From Bacillota bacterium (GTDB taxonomy: Bacteria > Bacillota > Clostridia > Lachnospirales > Lachnospiraceae), in assembly GCA_023420085.1 (NCBI GenBank), contig JAEZWQ010000024.1, positions 1 to 50,417 of the forward strand: DNA of 50,417 nucleotides, given 5' to 3'. Positions 42,874 through 50,417 of this stretch are shown in pieces. The first letter of the stretch is position 1. Each line of letters opens with the position of its first letter. The translations under genes were made by a program, and so were the position numbers. The notes beneath the pieces are model-generated. The model searched no databases and had not been told where the DNA came from. It was given only the letters and a program-made list of their open reading frames with translations.

Positions 42874-44730
42874 TTATTTTCTCTTCTTTTTATTTGCAAT
42901 TAATCCAGCACCTAAAGAACTAATCAATAATAGTCCAACTGGCAATCCCACTGCTGTTTTAGGCAATTTGTTTGAATTATCTGTTACTTTAGTATTTGAT
43001 TCATTAGTATTTATATTGCTATTTGTATTTTTTGACTTGTTATTGTCTTCTACTTTTTTATTATCTAAATTATCAAGATAAGCTTTGGTTTCTATCATAT
43101 TAGCCATTAATTTATCTAGATCAATATTTTTAATCATATCTAGATTTACATTTCCAGCAACATTATCAATATTTCCTTCTTCCTTATCATCTTTAGGTTC
43201 TTCCTTAGGCTCATTTTTTTCCTTTATTTTGTCAAGGAAATTCTTTGTTGCTTCCATATCATTAGATAGCTTATCTAAATCAATATCCTTTAGCTTATCT
43301 AAGTTTGTTTTATCAACTACTTCTCCTTCATCTCCTGGCTTTTTATCCCCTTCCTCAGTCCCTGGTTCAGTACCTGGATTTGGCTCAACTGGTTGAACTG
43401 GATCTGGTGTTACAGTAGTTTCTTCCTCAGGCTCATCTTTTTCCTTTATTTTATCAAGGAAATTCTTTGTTACTTCCATATCATTAGATAGCTTATCTAA
43501 ATCAATATCCTTTAGCTTATCTAAGTTTATTTTATCAACTACTTCTCCTTCATCTCCTGGCTTTTTATCCCCTTCCTCAGTACCTGGATCTGGTGTTTCA
43601 GTAGTTTCTTTATTTTTTTCTGCTTCTTCTTTAGCTGCATTTAATGCTTGAAGTTTATTATTATATTCTTCCAATGCGTCATCAGCTTTCTTTAAAAGCT
43701 TTTCATAATCAATTCCATGACCTTCAACTTCTGCATCTTTATCAGTATCTAATATATCAGCAGTTTCTTTCATTTTTGCTACAGTATTTACCATATCAGC
43801 AAGTGCTGTTTTATAATTATCATTATCCATTTCAGGATAATTAGCTTCTTTTTCTGCTTCAAACTTATTAGCTAATTCTCTTAAATTTTCAATTTTATCA
43901 ATTAATTTTTGTCTATTTGGATCTTCAGTTGGTTTTTCCACATCATCTTTTGGCTTATCTTCTTCTGTTGGCTTAGCAGTTTTTTCTACTCTATCCATAG
44001 CCATTTCAGTAGCTTTTAATATACTATCAATATCTTCAAAGTTATTTTGATTAACTTTATCAAGTTTTTCAATTTGTTCATTGTATAATTTATCTAGTTT
44101 TTCAAGATTTTCTTCAGTATAAGTATTATTATTTTTTAAATCATTCAATTTATCTTCTAATCTTCTTTTAGCAACTTCTCTATCAAACTCAACTAACTTG
44201 TCGTAAATATTAGTTTTTAATGGATCAAAAATCATCTCCATAGCTGAGTAGTCATCTTCCTTTTCCTTAAGCTGCGCTAATAGATCAGCTTCATAAGCAT
44301 CATATAATGGTGTTGTCTCTTCTTTATACTTAGATCTTTCTCTACCACTTTTAATGTGAGTTTTTAAAACATTTACAGAATGCTCATATGCATCTTTTTT
44401 CTTCTGCTCAATAAGTGATTCCATTTCGGTTAAGGCTTTATCGCCCTTTGATGTAGCTTCCTCTTTAGTCATAGCAGATTCAATATCAAATTTACTTTCA
44501 TTCTGTTTCTCTAAAATAGGATTATAATAGCTTTGATCTATTGCATTTCCTAAAGTAAATCTAACAGAATTAACCAGCATTTGTAATCCCTTTACCTTTT
44601 CAGCTATTATATCATCCGTTCCTTCTTCCTTATCTTGAGCATAAACATTATATCTATCTGTGAATGTATATGTCGCTACACAGCCTAGACTTAATGCTGT
44701 AGCCAAACCAATAGCTATAATTTTTCTCAT
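42874..44730 (-). CDS. Wall-anchored coiled-coil surface protein with duplicated repeats and LPKTA signal
   Basis: The 618-residue protein has a signal peptide (KKIIAIGLATALSLG-type, cleaved near residue 31 after VYA). Highly charged helical sequence rich in Lys, Glu and Asp follows to about residue 370. Then come three related modules ending in NLDKLKDIDLDKLSNDMEVT, NLDKLKDIDLDKLSNDMEAT and NLDMIKNIDLDKLMANMIET. Proline/glutamate linkers (PDPGTEEGDKKPGDEGEVVD) separate the first two. The C-terminus is LPKTA, a hydrophobic stretch and KKKRK, a sortase signal with Ala in place of the usual Gly. Albumin- or immunoglobulin-binding helical proteins look similar, but no binding module is recognisable. 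AAGGAGT precedes the ATG. Confidence 0.85.
   Translation of the reverse strand: MRKIIAIGLATALSLGCVATYTFTDRYNVYAQDKEEGTDDIIAEKVKGLQMLVNSVRFTLGNAIDQSYYNPILEKQNESKFDIESAMTKEEATSKGDKALTEMESLIEQKKKDAYEHSVNVLKTHIKSGRERSKYKEETTPLYDAYEADLLAQLKEKEDDYSAMEMIFDPLKTNIYDKLVEFDREVAKRRLEDKLNDLKNNNTYTEENLEKLDKLYNEQIEKLDKVNQNNFEDIDSILKATEMAMDRVEKTAKPTEEDKPKDDVEKPTEDPNRQKLIDKIENLRELANKFEAEKEANYPEMDNDNYKTALADMVNTVAKMKETADILDTDKDAEVEGHGIDYEKLLKKADDALEEYNNKLQALNAAKEEAEKNKETTETPDPGTEEGDKKPGDEGEVVDKINLDKLKDIDLDKLSNDMEVTKNFLDKIKEKDEPEEETTVTPDPVQPVEPNPGTEPGTEEGDKKPGDEGEVVDKTNLDKLKDIDLDKLSNDMEATKNFLDKIKEKNEPKEEPKDDKEEGNIDNVAGNVNLDMIKNIDLDKLMANMIETKAYLDNLDNKKVEDNNKSKNTNSNINTNESNTKVTDNSNKLPKTAVGLPVGLLLISSLGAGLIANKKKRK
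43204..43585 (-). repeat. Near-identical 160-bp duplication inside the surface-protein gene
   Basis: About 160 bases from 43204 reappear at 43426 with few changes (offset 222 bases, 74 codons). They encode the GDEGEVVDK-NLDKLKDIDLDKL-KNFLDKIKEK module and its linker. The in-frame offset means recombination could add or remove a module cleanly. Confidence 0.9.
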
Positions 44731-44797
44731 AATGACTCCTTCATTTAATAAATCTTATCTTATACTTAATTATATGTCACATAAATATTATATCTAA

Positions 44798-44825
44798 ATT
44801 ATAGCACAAATAAAAATTTAATCAA
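44798..44825 (-). promoter_or_regulatory. Candidate promoter of the LPKTA surface-protein gene
   Basis: TTGATT (44820-44825), 16 bases and TATAAT (44798-44803) on the minus strand lie about 70 bases before the ATG. Confidence 0.6.
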
Positions 44826-44874
44826 ATGTATTATATAGTTGAATCTTAAAATTAATAAATTTAACATAAATATA

Positions 44875-45316
44875 TTATTCTATTATATCTTTATTATTGG
44901 ATAATCGCTTTGCATATTTCGTTATATTGTTAATGAAATAAATAGAAACAATAAATTCAGTTAATGGCATTGCAAACCATATATATCTTTCTCCTAACAT
45001 TATAGGCAATAACGTTATTAAAGCACCGCTAAATATTAATCCCCTTAAAATTGATACAATAAATGCAATCTATTACCTTTACCTCTAGCAATGCTAAAAG
45101 CTATTGAACCCCCTATTCCTATTAATAGCTCTAAGCTATAAATTATATTCCATATCGGTGCAACAACCGCTAAAGCTGCAATCTCATGTGGACCATGATA
45201 CTGTCCAACCATTGCCATATCTACAATTGAATAAATCGACGTTATTAAAGCTCCTCCAAATGCTGCCATAAATATTTAGCATATAGCCTTCTTATTCTTC
45301 CATTAAGTAAATCCAC
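44875..45316 (-). pseudogene. Broken MATE transporter gene with large internal deletion
   Basis: A GGGAGG site and a GTG at 45316 start VDLLNGRIRRLYAKYL; a frameshift near 45270 leads into MAAFGGALITSIYSIVDMAM and VGQYHGPHEIAALAVVAPIW, the normal N-terminus of a MATE protein. After SIARGKGN the frame shifts again and jumps to a C-terminal part (RGLIFSGALITLLPIMLGER, then IVSIYFINNITKYAKRL) that stops at 44875. Roughly 300 central residues are missing. Both ends clearly belong to one protein of about 450 residues, so this is a deletion relic and not functional. Confidence 0.85.
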
Positions 45317-45335
45317 TGAAATTCCTCCCTTAACT

Positions 45336-45387
45336 AAAAAAAGCTGGATAAAGGTACAGATATTTCAATCTGCGCCTTTATCCAGCT
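45336..45387 (-). terminator. Terminator of the metNIQ operon
   Basis: AGCTGGATAAAGG pairs perfectly with CCTTTATCCAGCT, with an inner CAGAT/ATCTG stem, and is followed on the minus strand by TTTTTTT. It lies 81 bases past the metQ stop and 26 bases before the broken MATE start. Confidence 0.9.
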
Positions 45388-45468
45388 AATTATTTCTATC
45401 GAATAATTCGCCCTCCAGCCAGCAATCATTTTCAATATAAACTTAATTTGTCAATTATACATACAGCT

Positions 45469-46296
45469 CTATTTTGAAAATGCTGGTATTATTTCTCCCT
45501 TAAACTTATCATTAATAAATTTTTCACTATCTGCTGATTGGAGAATTTCCATAAATTTCTTAAATTTTGGTTTGTCTTTATTCTCTTCTTTTACAGCAAC
45601 AAGATTAGCATATGGATTATTATCTCCACTTTCTCTAAATAATGCAGTTGATGGATCAATATTAGCACTAATTGCATAATTAGAATTAATTATTCCTATA
45701 GCAACATCATTATACGCCGTAGGAATAACAGGAGCATCAACAGCAGTAATTTTTAAATTTTTCTTATTTTCAACTATATCTTTCTCAGTAGACTTAATGT
45801 CTCCCTTATTCTTTAATTTAATAAGTCCATTTTGTTCAAGCAGAACTAATGCCCTCGCTGAGTTAGATGGATCATTAGGTATTAAAACCTCATCGCCTTC
45901 TTTTAATTCATCTAAAGAACGTATTTTTGTAGAATAAGCTCCAAGAGGCTCTAAATGAACACTGCCGATTGATACTAAATTAAAACCATGATCCTTATTA
46001 AATTGTTCTAAATAAGGTTGATGTTGAAAATAATTAGCATCTAAATCTCCATCATTTAAAGCAATATTTGGTTGAACATAATCATTAAAGGTTTTAACTT
46101 CAACCTCAAGTCCAGCTTCCTTAAACTTTGGAAGTAAATTATTTATTATTGGCTCATGAGGTGTAGGAGAAACTCCTATTACAATTTTATTATCTTCTTC
46201 ATTATTTGTTGTATTAGCTTGTTTTGATGAGCATCCTGTAATTACTAGCGAACTAAGAGTTAATGCTACTGCTATAATTTTACTAAGTTTTTTCAT
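45469..46296 (-). CDS. metQ: Methionine ABC transporter substrate-binding lipoprotein
   Basis: MetQ binds methionine outside the membrane and hands it to MetNI. A lipoprotein signal ends in LVITGC (cysteine 22). IVIGVSPTPHEPII, EVEVKTFNDYVQPNIALNDG, and DANYFQHQPYLEQFN are characteristic of the NlpA/MetQ family. The mature protein is of usual length (275 with signal). It follows metI by 3 bases and ends at a strong terminator. Confidence 0.95.
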   Translation of the reverse strand: MKKLSKIIAVALTLSSLVITGCSSKQANTTNNEEDNKIVIGVSPTPHEPIINNLLPKFKEAGLEVEVKTFNDYVQPNIALNDGDLDANYFQHQPYLEQFNKDHGFNLVSIGSVHLEPLGAYSTKIRSLDELKEGDEVLIPNDPSNSARALVLLEQNGLIKLKNKGDIKSTEKDIVENKKNLKITAVDAPVIPTAYNDVAIGIINSNYAISANIDPSTALFRESGDNNPYANLVAVKEENKDKPKFKKFMEILQSADSEKFINDKFKGEIIPAFSK

Positions 46297-46299
46297 AAA

Positions 46300-46953
46300 T
46301 TATCTCCTTTTATTTATTTTTTTTGCTATTGAAGTTCCAATAACTTGTATAAGCTGTACCAAGATTATAATGCAAATTACTGAAACAAATAATATATCGA
46401 ATCTTCTTTGTTGATAACCATACCTATTGGCAATATCTCCAAGGCCTCCTCCACCTAAGAGTCCAGCCATAGCCGAATATGAAACCAAATTAATTATAGT
46501 TATTGTTATCGAATTAATTATTGATGGTAAAGATTCAGGTAATAATACATTTTTAATTATCTGATATTTTGTAGATCCCATAGATTTTGCAGCTTCTACT
46601 ATACCTAAATCTATCTCATTAAGATTCCCCTCTATAAGTCTTGCAACAAAAGGAGCTGCTGAAATAGTCAAAGGCACTATAGCTGCTGTTGTTCCAATTA
46701 TCTTACCTACCAATAACCTTGTAACAGGGAATACAAGCATCATTAATATAACAAATGGTAGTGATCTGAAAATATTAACAATCCAGTCAAGTATTATATA
46801 TACAGGTTTTATTGGTTTTAACCCTTTACTACCAACTATATAAAGTCCAATTCCTAATGGAAGTCCAATAATAACAGATATGAGCGCTGAAGCAAATACC
46901 ATATAAAGAGTTTCGGGAATAGCATTAATAGTTAGTTCAAAAGCATTATTCAT
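46300..46953 (-). CDS. metI: Methionine ABC transporter permease
   Basis: MetI forms the membrane channel as a dimer. It has five helices and the EAA-type coupling loop EAAKSMGSTKYQIIKNVLLP near residue 140, followed by GLLGGGGLGDIANRYGYQQR, a signature of methionine permeases. The 217 residues are standard. It overlaps metN by 8 bases. Confidence 0.96.
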   Translation of the reverse strand: MNNAFELTINAIPETLYMVFASALISVIIGLPLGIGLYIVGSKGLKPIKPVYIILDWIVNIFRSLPFVILMMLVFPVTRLLVGKIIGTTAAIVPLTISAAPFVARLIEGNLNEIDLGIVEAAKSMGSTKYQIIKNVLLPESLPSIINSITITIINLVSYSAMAGLLGGGGLGDIANRYGYQQRRFDILFVSVICIIILVQLIQVIGTSIAKKINKRR

Positions 46954-47965
46954 TAACTTCCTCCAAAACTATTCCATTTTCTTTTAAAAAGCTTTTTGCT
47001 TTCTTAATCTCATTATCATCACCCAGCATTTCAATGTACATATATCCCACTCTACCATTATTCAAATTATTAATATTTCCAGATATTAAATTTATATCGA
47101 TACTAAAATTTTTGATACATTGAGAAAGGATTGGTCTATCAGTTGTATCATTATTATATGCAATACGCAATATTTGTCCCTTAAACTTTGATAAGTCAAT
47201 TTTTGAATTATCTTCATTATTAAGAGTAAGTGAATCAACAAATGTTCTTGTTAATAAAGTTTTTGGATTAGTAAATATTGATTGAACATCATTTTCTTCA
47301 ATCACCTTTCCTTTTTCCATAACTGCAACACGATCACAAATTTCTTTAGCCACTTCCATTTGATGCGTTATCATTACAACAGTCATTCCAAATTCATCTA
47401 CAGCCTTTCTCAAAATTTTTAATATTTGAGTTGTATTTGCTGGATCAAGAGCAGAAGTTCCTTCATCACTCAATAGTATTTTAGGATTTGTTGCTAATGC
47501 TCTCGCAATTGCCACTCTTTGCTTTTGTCCTCCAGATAGCTCATCGGGATAGGCATTTCTTTTTTCTTCTAAATCAACAAATTTTAATAACTGCTTAACC
47601 CTATCTTCAATTTGTTTTTTAGGAACATTAGATATTTTAAGCGGATAAGCAATATTATCATAAACATTTTTTTGATAGAATAAATTAAAGCTTTGAAATA
47701 TCATTCCTATATTTCTACGCTGCTCTAACAATTGTTTTTCATTCAATGAACTAATATTAATTCCATCAATTACTATTTTGCCTTCTGTTGGAACTTCTAG
47801 TCCATTTATACATCTTATCAATGTAGACTTACCTGCACCGCTAAGACCGATTATCCCATACACACTAGCACGTGGAATGTCTAAATTAACATTGTCTATT
47901 GCTCTAAATATTTTACTATCAATATTAAATTCTTTAACTAAACCTCTTATTTCAATCATAGTCAT
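46946..47965 (-). CDS. metN: Methionine ABC transporter ATPase
   Basis: MetN powers uptake. Walker A is GLSGAGKSTLIRCINGLEVP, the Q-loop is at GMIFQSFNLF, the signature is LSGGQKQRVAIARAL, Walker B is ILLSDEGTSALD and the switch is VVMITHQ. A C-terminal regulatory domain (NIL, about residues 265-339) should bind methionine and inhibit the pump. The length of 339 fits. No ribosome binding site precedes the ATG at 47965, while a promoter ends 1 base before it. The next ATG (47959, MIEIRGLVKEF) is the likely start on a leaderless mRNA. Confidence 0.95.
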   Translation of the reverse strand: MTMIEIRGLVKEFNIDSKIFRAIDNVNLDIPRASVYGIIGLSGAGKSTLIRCINGLEVPTEGKIVIDGINISSLNEKQLLEQRRNIGMIFQSFNLFYQKNVYDNIAYPLKISNVPKKQIEDRVKQLLKFVDLEEKRNAYPDELSGGQKQRVAIARALATNPKILLSDEGTSALDPANTTQILKILRKAVDEFGMTVVMITHQMEVAKEICDRVAVMEKGKVIEENDVQSIFTNPKTLLTRTFVDSLTLNNEDNSKIDLSKFKGQILRIAYNNDTTDRPILSQCIKNFSIDINLISGNINNLNNGRVGYMYIEMLGDDNEIKKAKSFLKENGIVLEEVNE

Positions 47966-48391
47966 TATTATATCAGTTTTCTGTTATGTTTCAATACTTT
48001 AGCATATATATAAAAACGGCAGTTTGGTATAGGATTTATATATATCAACGTGAATAGATATAGTTGATTTCTAAGGTATACTAAATCCTATTTATATATT
48101 TATTTTGGATATGAATATATCTTATTTACTACAACAAGTCCAGCATATATACCTACACAAACAGGTTCTAACCGTAGGGTTAAGTTGATACAGAGTGAAT
48201 TATTCATACTCTTACATCTTTCAGACATGTACAAATGTCCCCTTACACGATTTGAATAGAGAGTCATTGGTGAATGTAATAAGATTCTAAAAAATAATAA
48301 TTTAATAACTATTAATATATTAGGTGATTTGAATTATACCTTTGGTAAGCAATTAATATAATTACTTGTATATTTGTAAGGATGAAAAATC
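47966..48391. other. Gene-free stretch upstream of metN with a nested inverted repeat
   Basis: Apart from the metN promoter I find no gene. ATAGGATTTA (48029-48038) pairs with TAAATCCTAT (48082-48091), enclosing ATCAAC (48044-48049) and GTTGAT (48063-48068), a nested inverted repeat about 63 bases long. The remainder (48120-48390) is AT-rich and shows no frame with a start site. Confidence 0.5.
47967..47994 (-). promoter_or_regulatory. Promoter of metNIQ, abutting the start codon
   Basis: TTGAAA (47989-47994), 16 bases and TATAAT (47967-47972) on the minus strand. The A of the ATG at 47959 falls 8 bases after the -10, where transcription should begin. I see no S-box or T-box upstream. Confidence 0.65.
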
Positions 48392-48701
48392 ATAGGAAAG
48401 GAATTAGGGCAAAGATTATTATATCTGCTAAAAAAGCAAAATATCACTTAGAAGTAATTAGCTGATAGGTTAAACACCACAGGGCAACTCTATCTAAATA
48501 TGTTTCTGGTAACAGAGAGCCTAAGGCAGATATGCTTGCCAACATTGCCTCTACCTCAATACCACGTCAGACTATCTACTTGGGATAAAACAGGATAATT
48601 TTTATTTTCCAAAAGTTGAGCGCATATTAGCGAGAAATTCTGCCACAATGACAGAAAAACAAAAAAAGGCACTTATTTCGGCTTTATTTGAAGAGGGGTG
48701 A
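48392..48701 (+). pseudogene. Broken XRE-family regulator
   Basis: Three frames together spell a helix-turn-helix repressor: GKELGQRLLYLLKKQNIT, stops, LADRLNTT, a shift, ATLSKYVSGNREPKADMLAN, a shift, and LNTTSDYLLGIKQDNFYFPK continuing to SALFEEG and a stop at 48701. This is the usual N-terminal DNA-binding domain plus a short tail, as found in integrative elements. At least two stops and two frameshifts make it nonfunctional. The stop overlaps an ATG of the next remnant (TGATG). Confidence 0.8.
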
Positions 48702-48900
48702 TGAATTATATTTATATTATCTAATACTCGATGCGAAGAAATAAATGAAGCTGTAGTTGAAACATTTGACAAATTAGACATAAGATGTATCCCAATAAGT
48801 GGGGACGTAGCAGGAAATACAAGTCTACCGCCACACCGCAGGCAAGGACAAAAAAATGAACTACCGCAGCGATAGTCCAAAAAACATCTACTTCGTATAG
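48701..48900 (+). pseudogene. Remnant of the gene behind the XRE regulator
   Basis: After ATG-AAT-TAT and one frameshift, the sequence reads ILSNTRCEEINEAVVETFDK then LDIRCIPISGDVAGN, and a later frame gives HTAGKDKKMNYRSDSPKNIY and a stop. The TGATG overlap with the regulator suggests a former operon; in mobile elements the partner is often an ImmA-type protease, but the zinc motif is not present in what remains, so I leave it unassigned. Base composition is clearly less AT-rich than in the neighbouring genes. Confidence 0.45.
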
Positions 48901-48954
48901 TTATGGATTTCTTTATTTATCTTAACTTCCAAAAGAAAAGCATCTCCTTTTTGG

Positions 48955-48991
48955 CATAAAAAAATCGCCACCTGTAATTAAGTGACAATTT
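48955..48991 (-). terminator. Terminator of the toxin-antitoxin pair
   Basis: On the minus strand AAATTGTCAC pairs with GTGGCGATTT (two G-T pairs) and is followed by TTTTTTT, 20 bases past the toxin stop. Confidence 0.75.
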
Positions 48992-49010
48992 TCATTCTAA
49001 TATTCTGTTG

Positions 49011-49328
49011 TTATTTAATAAGCCATCTGTAATCCTTGCGGCAGTCAAGGATATATTCTACATAGACCGTATCATCTTTGATTTGATAAAGAACAAGATA
49101 CCACTTCTCAATGAACATCTTGTGATATTTATTGGGCGTAATATACAGTTCCTCAAAGTAGGGGAAACGCTTCGGCATATGCTTTAAAGAGAGCATTGCT
49201 GCCATAATCTCTTTTTTCTTTGCCACCGCTGCATCTTTATTGATCTGTGCCATAAAAAGGATGTTCGTCCCTAACATTCTTTTTGCTCTATCGGAAACAA
49301 TGACTTTGTACTTACTGTTTGCTGCCAT
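49011..49328 (-). CDS. RelE/ParE-superfamily toxin
   Basis: This 105-residue basic protein has the RelE/ParE fold pattern: YKVIVSDRAKRML at the start, a helical hairpin with KKKEIMAAMLSL, then MPKRFPYFEEL and a C-terminal strand set, WYLVLYQIKDDTVYVEYILD followed by CRKDYRWLIK. Members cleave ribosome-bound mRNA or poison gyrase; which applies here is not decided by sequence. It follows the antitoxin by 3 bases. Its base composition is much richer in G and C than the surrounding genes, as is the antitoxin's, a sign of recent transfer. Confidence 0.85.
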   Translation of the reverse strand: MAANSKYKVIVSDRAKRMLGTNILFMAQINKDAAVAKKKEIMAAMLSLKHMPKRFPYFEELYITPNKYHKMFIEKWYLVLYQIKDDTVYVEYILDCRKDYRWLIK

Positions 49329-49331
49329 ACG

Positions 49332-49598
49332 CTATACCTCTGAAATCACTTCGTCGAGATAAGCGTCCAGTTCATCAAGCGTGCAACCAGTTCTTCCCGC
49401 CATTCTGTCCTCCTCAACCGCAAGCAGTTCCTCACGAAGTTTCAGCATCTTCTCCCTGCGGTTGTAGGTTTCAATATCCATAACGACTAAATCCCCCTCG
49501 CCATTCTTGGTAAGGAATACCGGCTCTGCGGTCTTTCTGCACATTTCGGCAATCTCGTTATAATTCTGACGGATTGCTGCGGATGGACGAATATTCAT
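49332..49598 (-). CDS. Phd/YefM-family antitoxin
   Basis: The 88-residue protein opens MNIRPSAAIRQNYNEIAEMC, contains KTAEPVFLTKNGEGDLVVMD and IETYNRREKML, the dimer and DNA-binding core of Phd/YefM, and ends in an acidic helical part (LDELDAYLDEVISEV) that should wrap the toxin. I start at the ATG at 49598, which has GGAGGTG upstream; the longer frame runs over the promoter. Antitoxin and complex probably repress their own promoter at 49642-49670. Confidence 0.9.
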   Translation of the reverse strand: MNIRPSAAIRQNYNEIAEMCRKTAEPVFLTKNGEGDLVVMDIETYNRREKMLKLREELLAVEEDRMAGRTGCTLDELDAYLDEVISEV

Positions 49599-49641
49599 AG
49601 CTACACCTCCCATTTGTATTTGGTAGTAGTATTCTGACCAT

Positions 49642-49670
49642 ATTATACTCATTTTTTGCCACCGAGTCAA
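49642..49670 (-). promoter_or_regulatory. Promoter of the toxin-antitoxin pair
   Basis: TTGACT (49665-49670), 17 bases and TATAAT (49642-49647) on the minus strand lie 43 bases before the antitoxin ATG. The promoter sits at the edge of the istA fragment, so the transferred unit includes its own promoter. Confidence 0.88.
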
Positions 49671-49671
49671 T

Positions 49672-50083
49672 ATCGCAGAAAAATTTACAATTATAAGCTT
49701 TTCTTCTTGGCATTAAACTATCCTTATAATTTATCTTTAGAACTCTAAATGATGATTCATGGGTATCCATGCCATAGTTATCTTTTAAATATTGCCAAAG
49801 TACCCTTTTATATTCAAATACCTTTTTTTTATCTTTGCTTTTATTTGAATAAAGTAAATGATATATAACATCATAATAAGCATCTATTTTAGAATGTTTG
49901 ACTCTCTTTGGATTTTTAATAAAGCCTAAACAATATTTTTTTATAGTTCTTCTGTCAACATCAAATTCTCTAGCAAGTCTACTATAGTTAACCCATATAC
50001 CATTTTGTATTAATGGTTGTAATTTATTGCGTCCATAAGATTATTTATTTCTAAGTTTATATTTATATACATTCAAATATCAT
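49672..50083 (-). pseudogene. N-terminal fragment of an IS21-family transposase (istA)
   Basis: From about 50055 leftward, one frame reads LQPLIQNGIWVNYSRLAREF then DVDRRTIKKYC, a helix-turn-helix, followed by HSKIDAYYDVIYHLL, KRVLWQYLKDNYGMDTHESS and FRVLKINYKDSLMPRRKAYN. This order matches the N-terminal region of IstA. The frame is lost near 49675 where the toxin-antitoxin unit begins, so the DDE catalytic domain and istB are gone. A GGAG site and ATG at 50083 exist but lead to an early stop, so the 5' end is also damaged. Confidence 0.6.
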
Positions 50084-50382
50084 GTTTCATCTCCTTGATT
50101 AAAATGATATGTAACCTATATTTTGTACATTTTTATATTATCAAATTTATGTATTGATAAAACTATGAGAAAATATTAGGATAAGTTCGTCCATATAGTC
50201 ATAAAAATTAACAGATAATATAAGAAATAGTATTTTAAATAAACTAATAATACATAAACAATAAAAACAATACAGAAAATGGAAAAAGGAGGAGACTGTA
50301 ATTAGTTTTGTGTAAACAATAAAGATCTATGTATCCTCTTGGATTGATGTTAAAATAAATATTAATTCAGGAGGAATTTTTT
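50084..50382. other. Gene-free stretch before the last partial gene
   Basis: About 300 AT-rich bases with no frame that carries a ribosome binding site. The AGGAGG at 50369-50374 belongs to the next gene. No convincing promoter pair was found. Confidence 0.5.
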
Positions 50383-50417
50383 ATGGCAAGAAGAAAAATG
50401 GATCCAGAACGTGAAGC
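50383..50417 (+). CDS. Start of an unidentified gene, cut by the window end
   Basis: An AGGAGGAA site lies 7 bases before an ATG that opens MARRKMDPERE and then leaves the window. Only eleven codons are visible. A basic start of this kind is common in TetR-type regulators and in many other proteins, so no assignment is made. Confidence 0.7.
   Translation, partial: MARRKMDPERE

Noticed and set aside
48602..48880. Minus-strand 92-residue frame
   Set aside because: It is antisense to the XRE regulator remnant, which has recognisable motifs on the plus strand.
49558..49770. 70-residue minus-strand frame crossing the toxin-antitoxin promoter
   Set aside because: Its first part is the istA fragment and its second part is out-of-frame promoter and antitoxin sequence; a composite, not a gene.

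Overview
The window comes from a very AT-rich genome of a strictly fermentative, anaerobic, Gram-positive-type bacterium. The evidence is a six-gene Rnf complex (rnfC-D-G-E-A-B), a one-domain superoxide reductase, an H2O-forming-type NADH oxidase, surface proteins with LPxTG-like sorting signals, strong AGGAGG ribosome binding sites and short operon spacing. A low-GC Clostridia/Tissierellia lineage fits best. The genus cannot be named from this stretch, and I see no rRNA, tRNA or CRISPR array.

Layout. 1-2000: a damaged accessory spot holding the C-terminal piece of a large serine recombinase, a frameshifted radical SAM gene and an intact ABC exporter, which looks like the remains of a modified-peptide (RiPP-like) locus. 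2100-3120: rplM-rpsI with a consensus promoter, a structured leader and a terminator. 3136-13573: one long leftward operon, tig-clpP-clpX-lon-engB-ispF-DUF2156-GNAT-yigZ-cca, i.e. protein quality control followed by housekeeping genes. 13638-14728: rightward galE with its own promoter and terminator. 14942-18469: a 1175-residue thioester/isopeptide adhesin with an LPPTG anchor; its ribosome binding site lies in a hairpin. 18568-28264: a leftward operon dnaX-ybaB-recR-(acidic repeat protein)-metK-MATE-yqeC-PHP phosphatase. The acidic protein carries two arrays of about 15 and 19 DDEYL units and a degenerate AAA-like C-terminus; it is the least explained intact gene here. 28400-28860: rightward superoxide reductase. 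28861-29806: small membrane-protein remnants, each followed by a related hairpin.

29807-38047: a leftward block with an FtsX-type ABC transporter directly upstream of the rnf operon. 38126-42618: rightward nox, then a purine permease (PbuG/AzgA type) and guanine deaminase in one transcription unit. 42781-44825: a second wall-anchored protein with duplicated repeats and an LPKTA signal. 44875-45316: a wrecked MATE gene. 45342-47994: the metN-metI-metQ methionine importer, probably starting on a leaderless mRNA. 48000-50100: a decayed mobile-element region with a broken XRE regulator, an IS21-type istA fragment and an intact, clearly GC-richer YefM/RelE-type toxin-antitoxin pair. The window ends in the first 11 codons of a rightward gene.

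Most of the window is ordinary housekeeping. The parts that deserve attention are the acidic VNTR protein, several poly-T frameshifts in accessory genes (decay, phase variation or base errors), the adhesin control hairpin, and matching cysteine-rich tails on IspF and RnfE.
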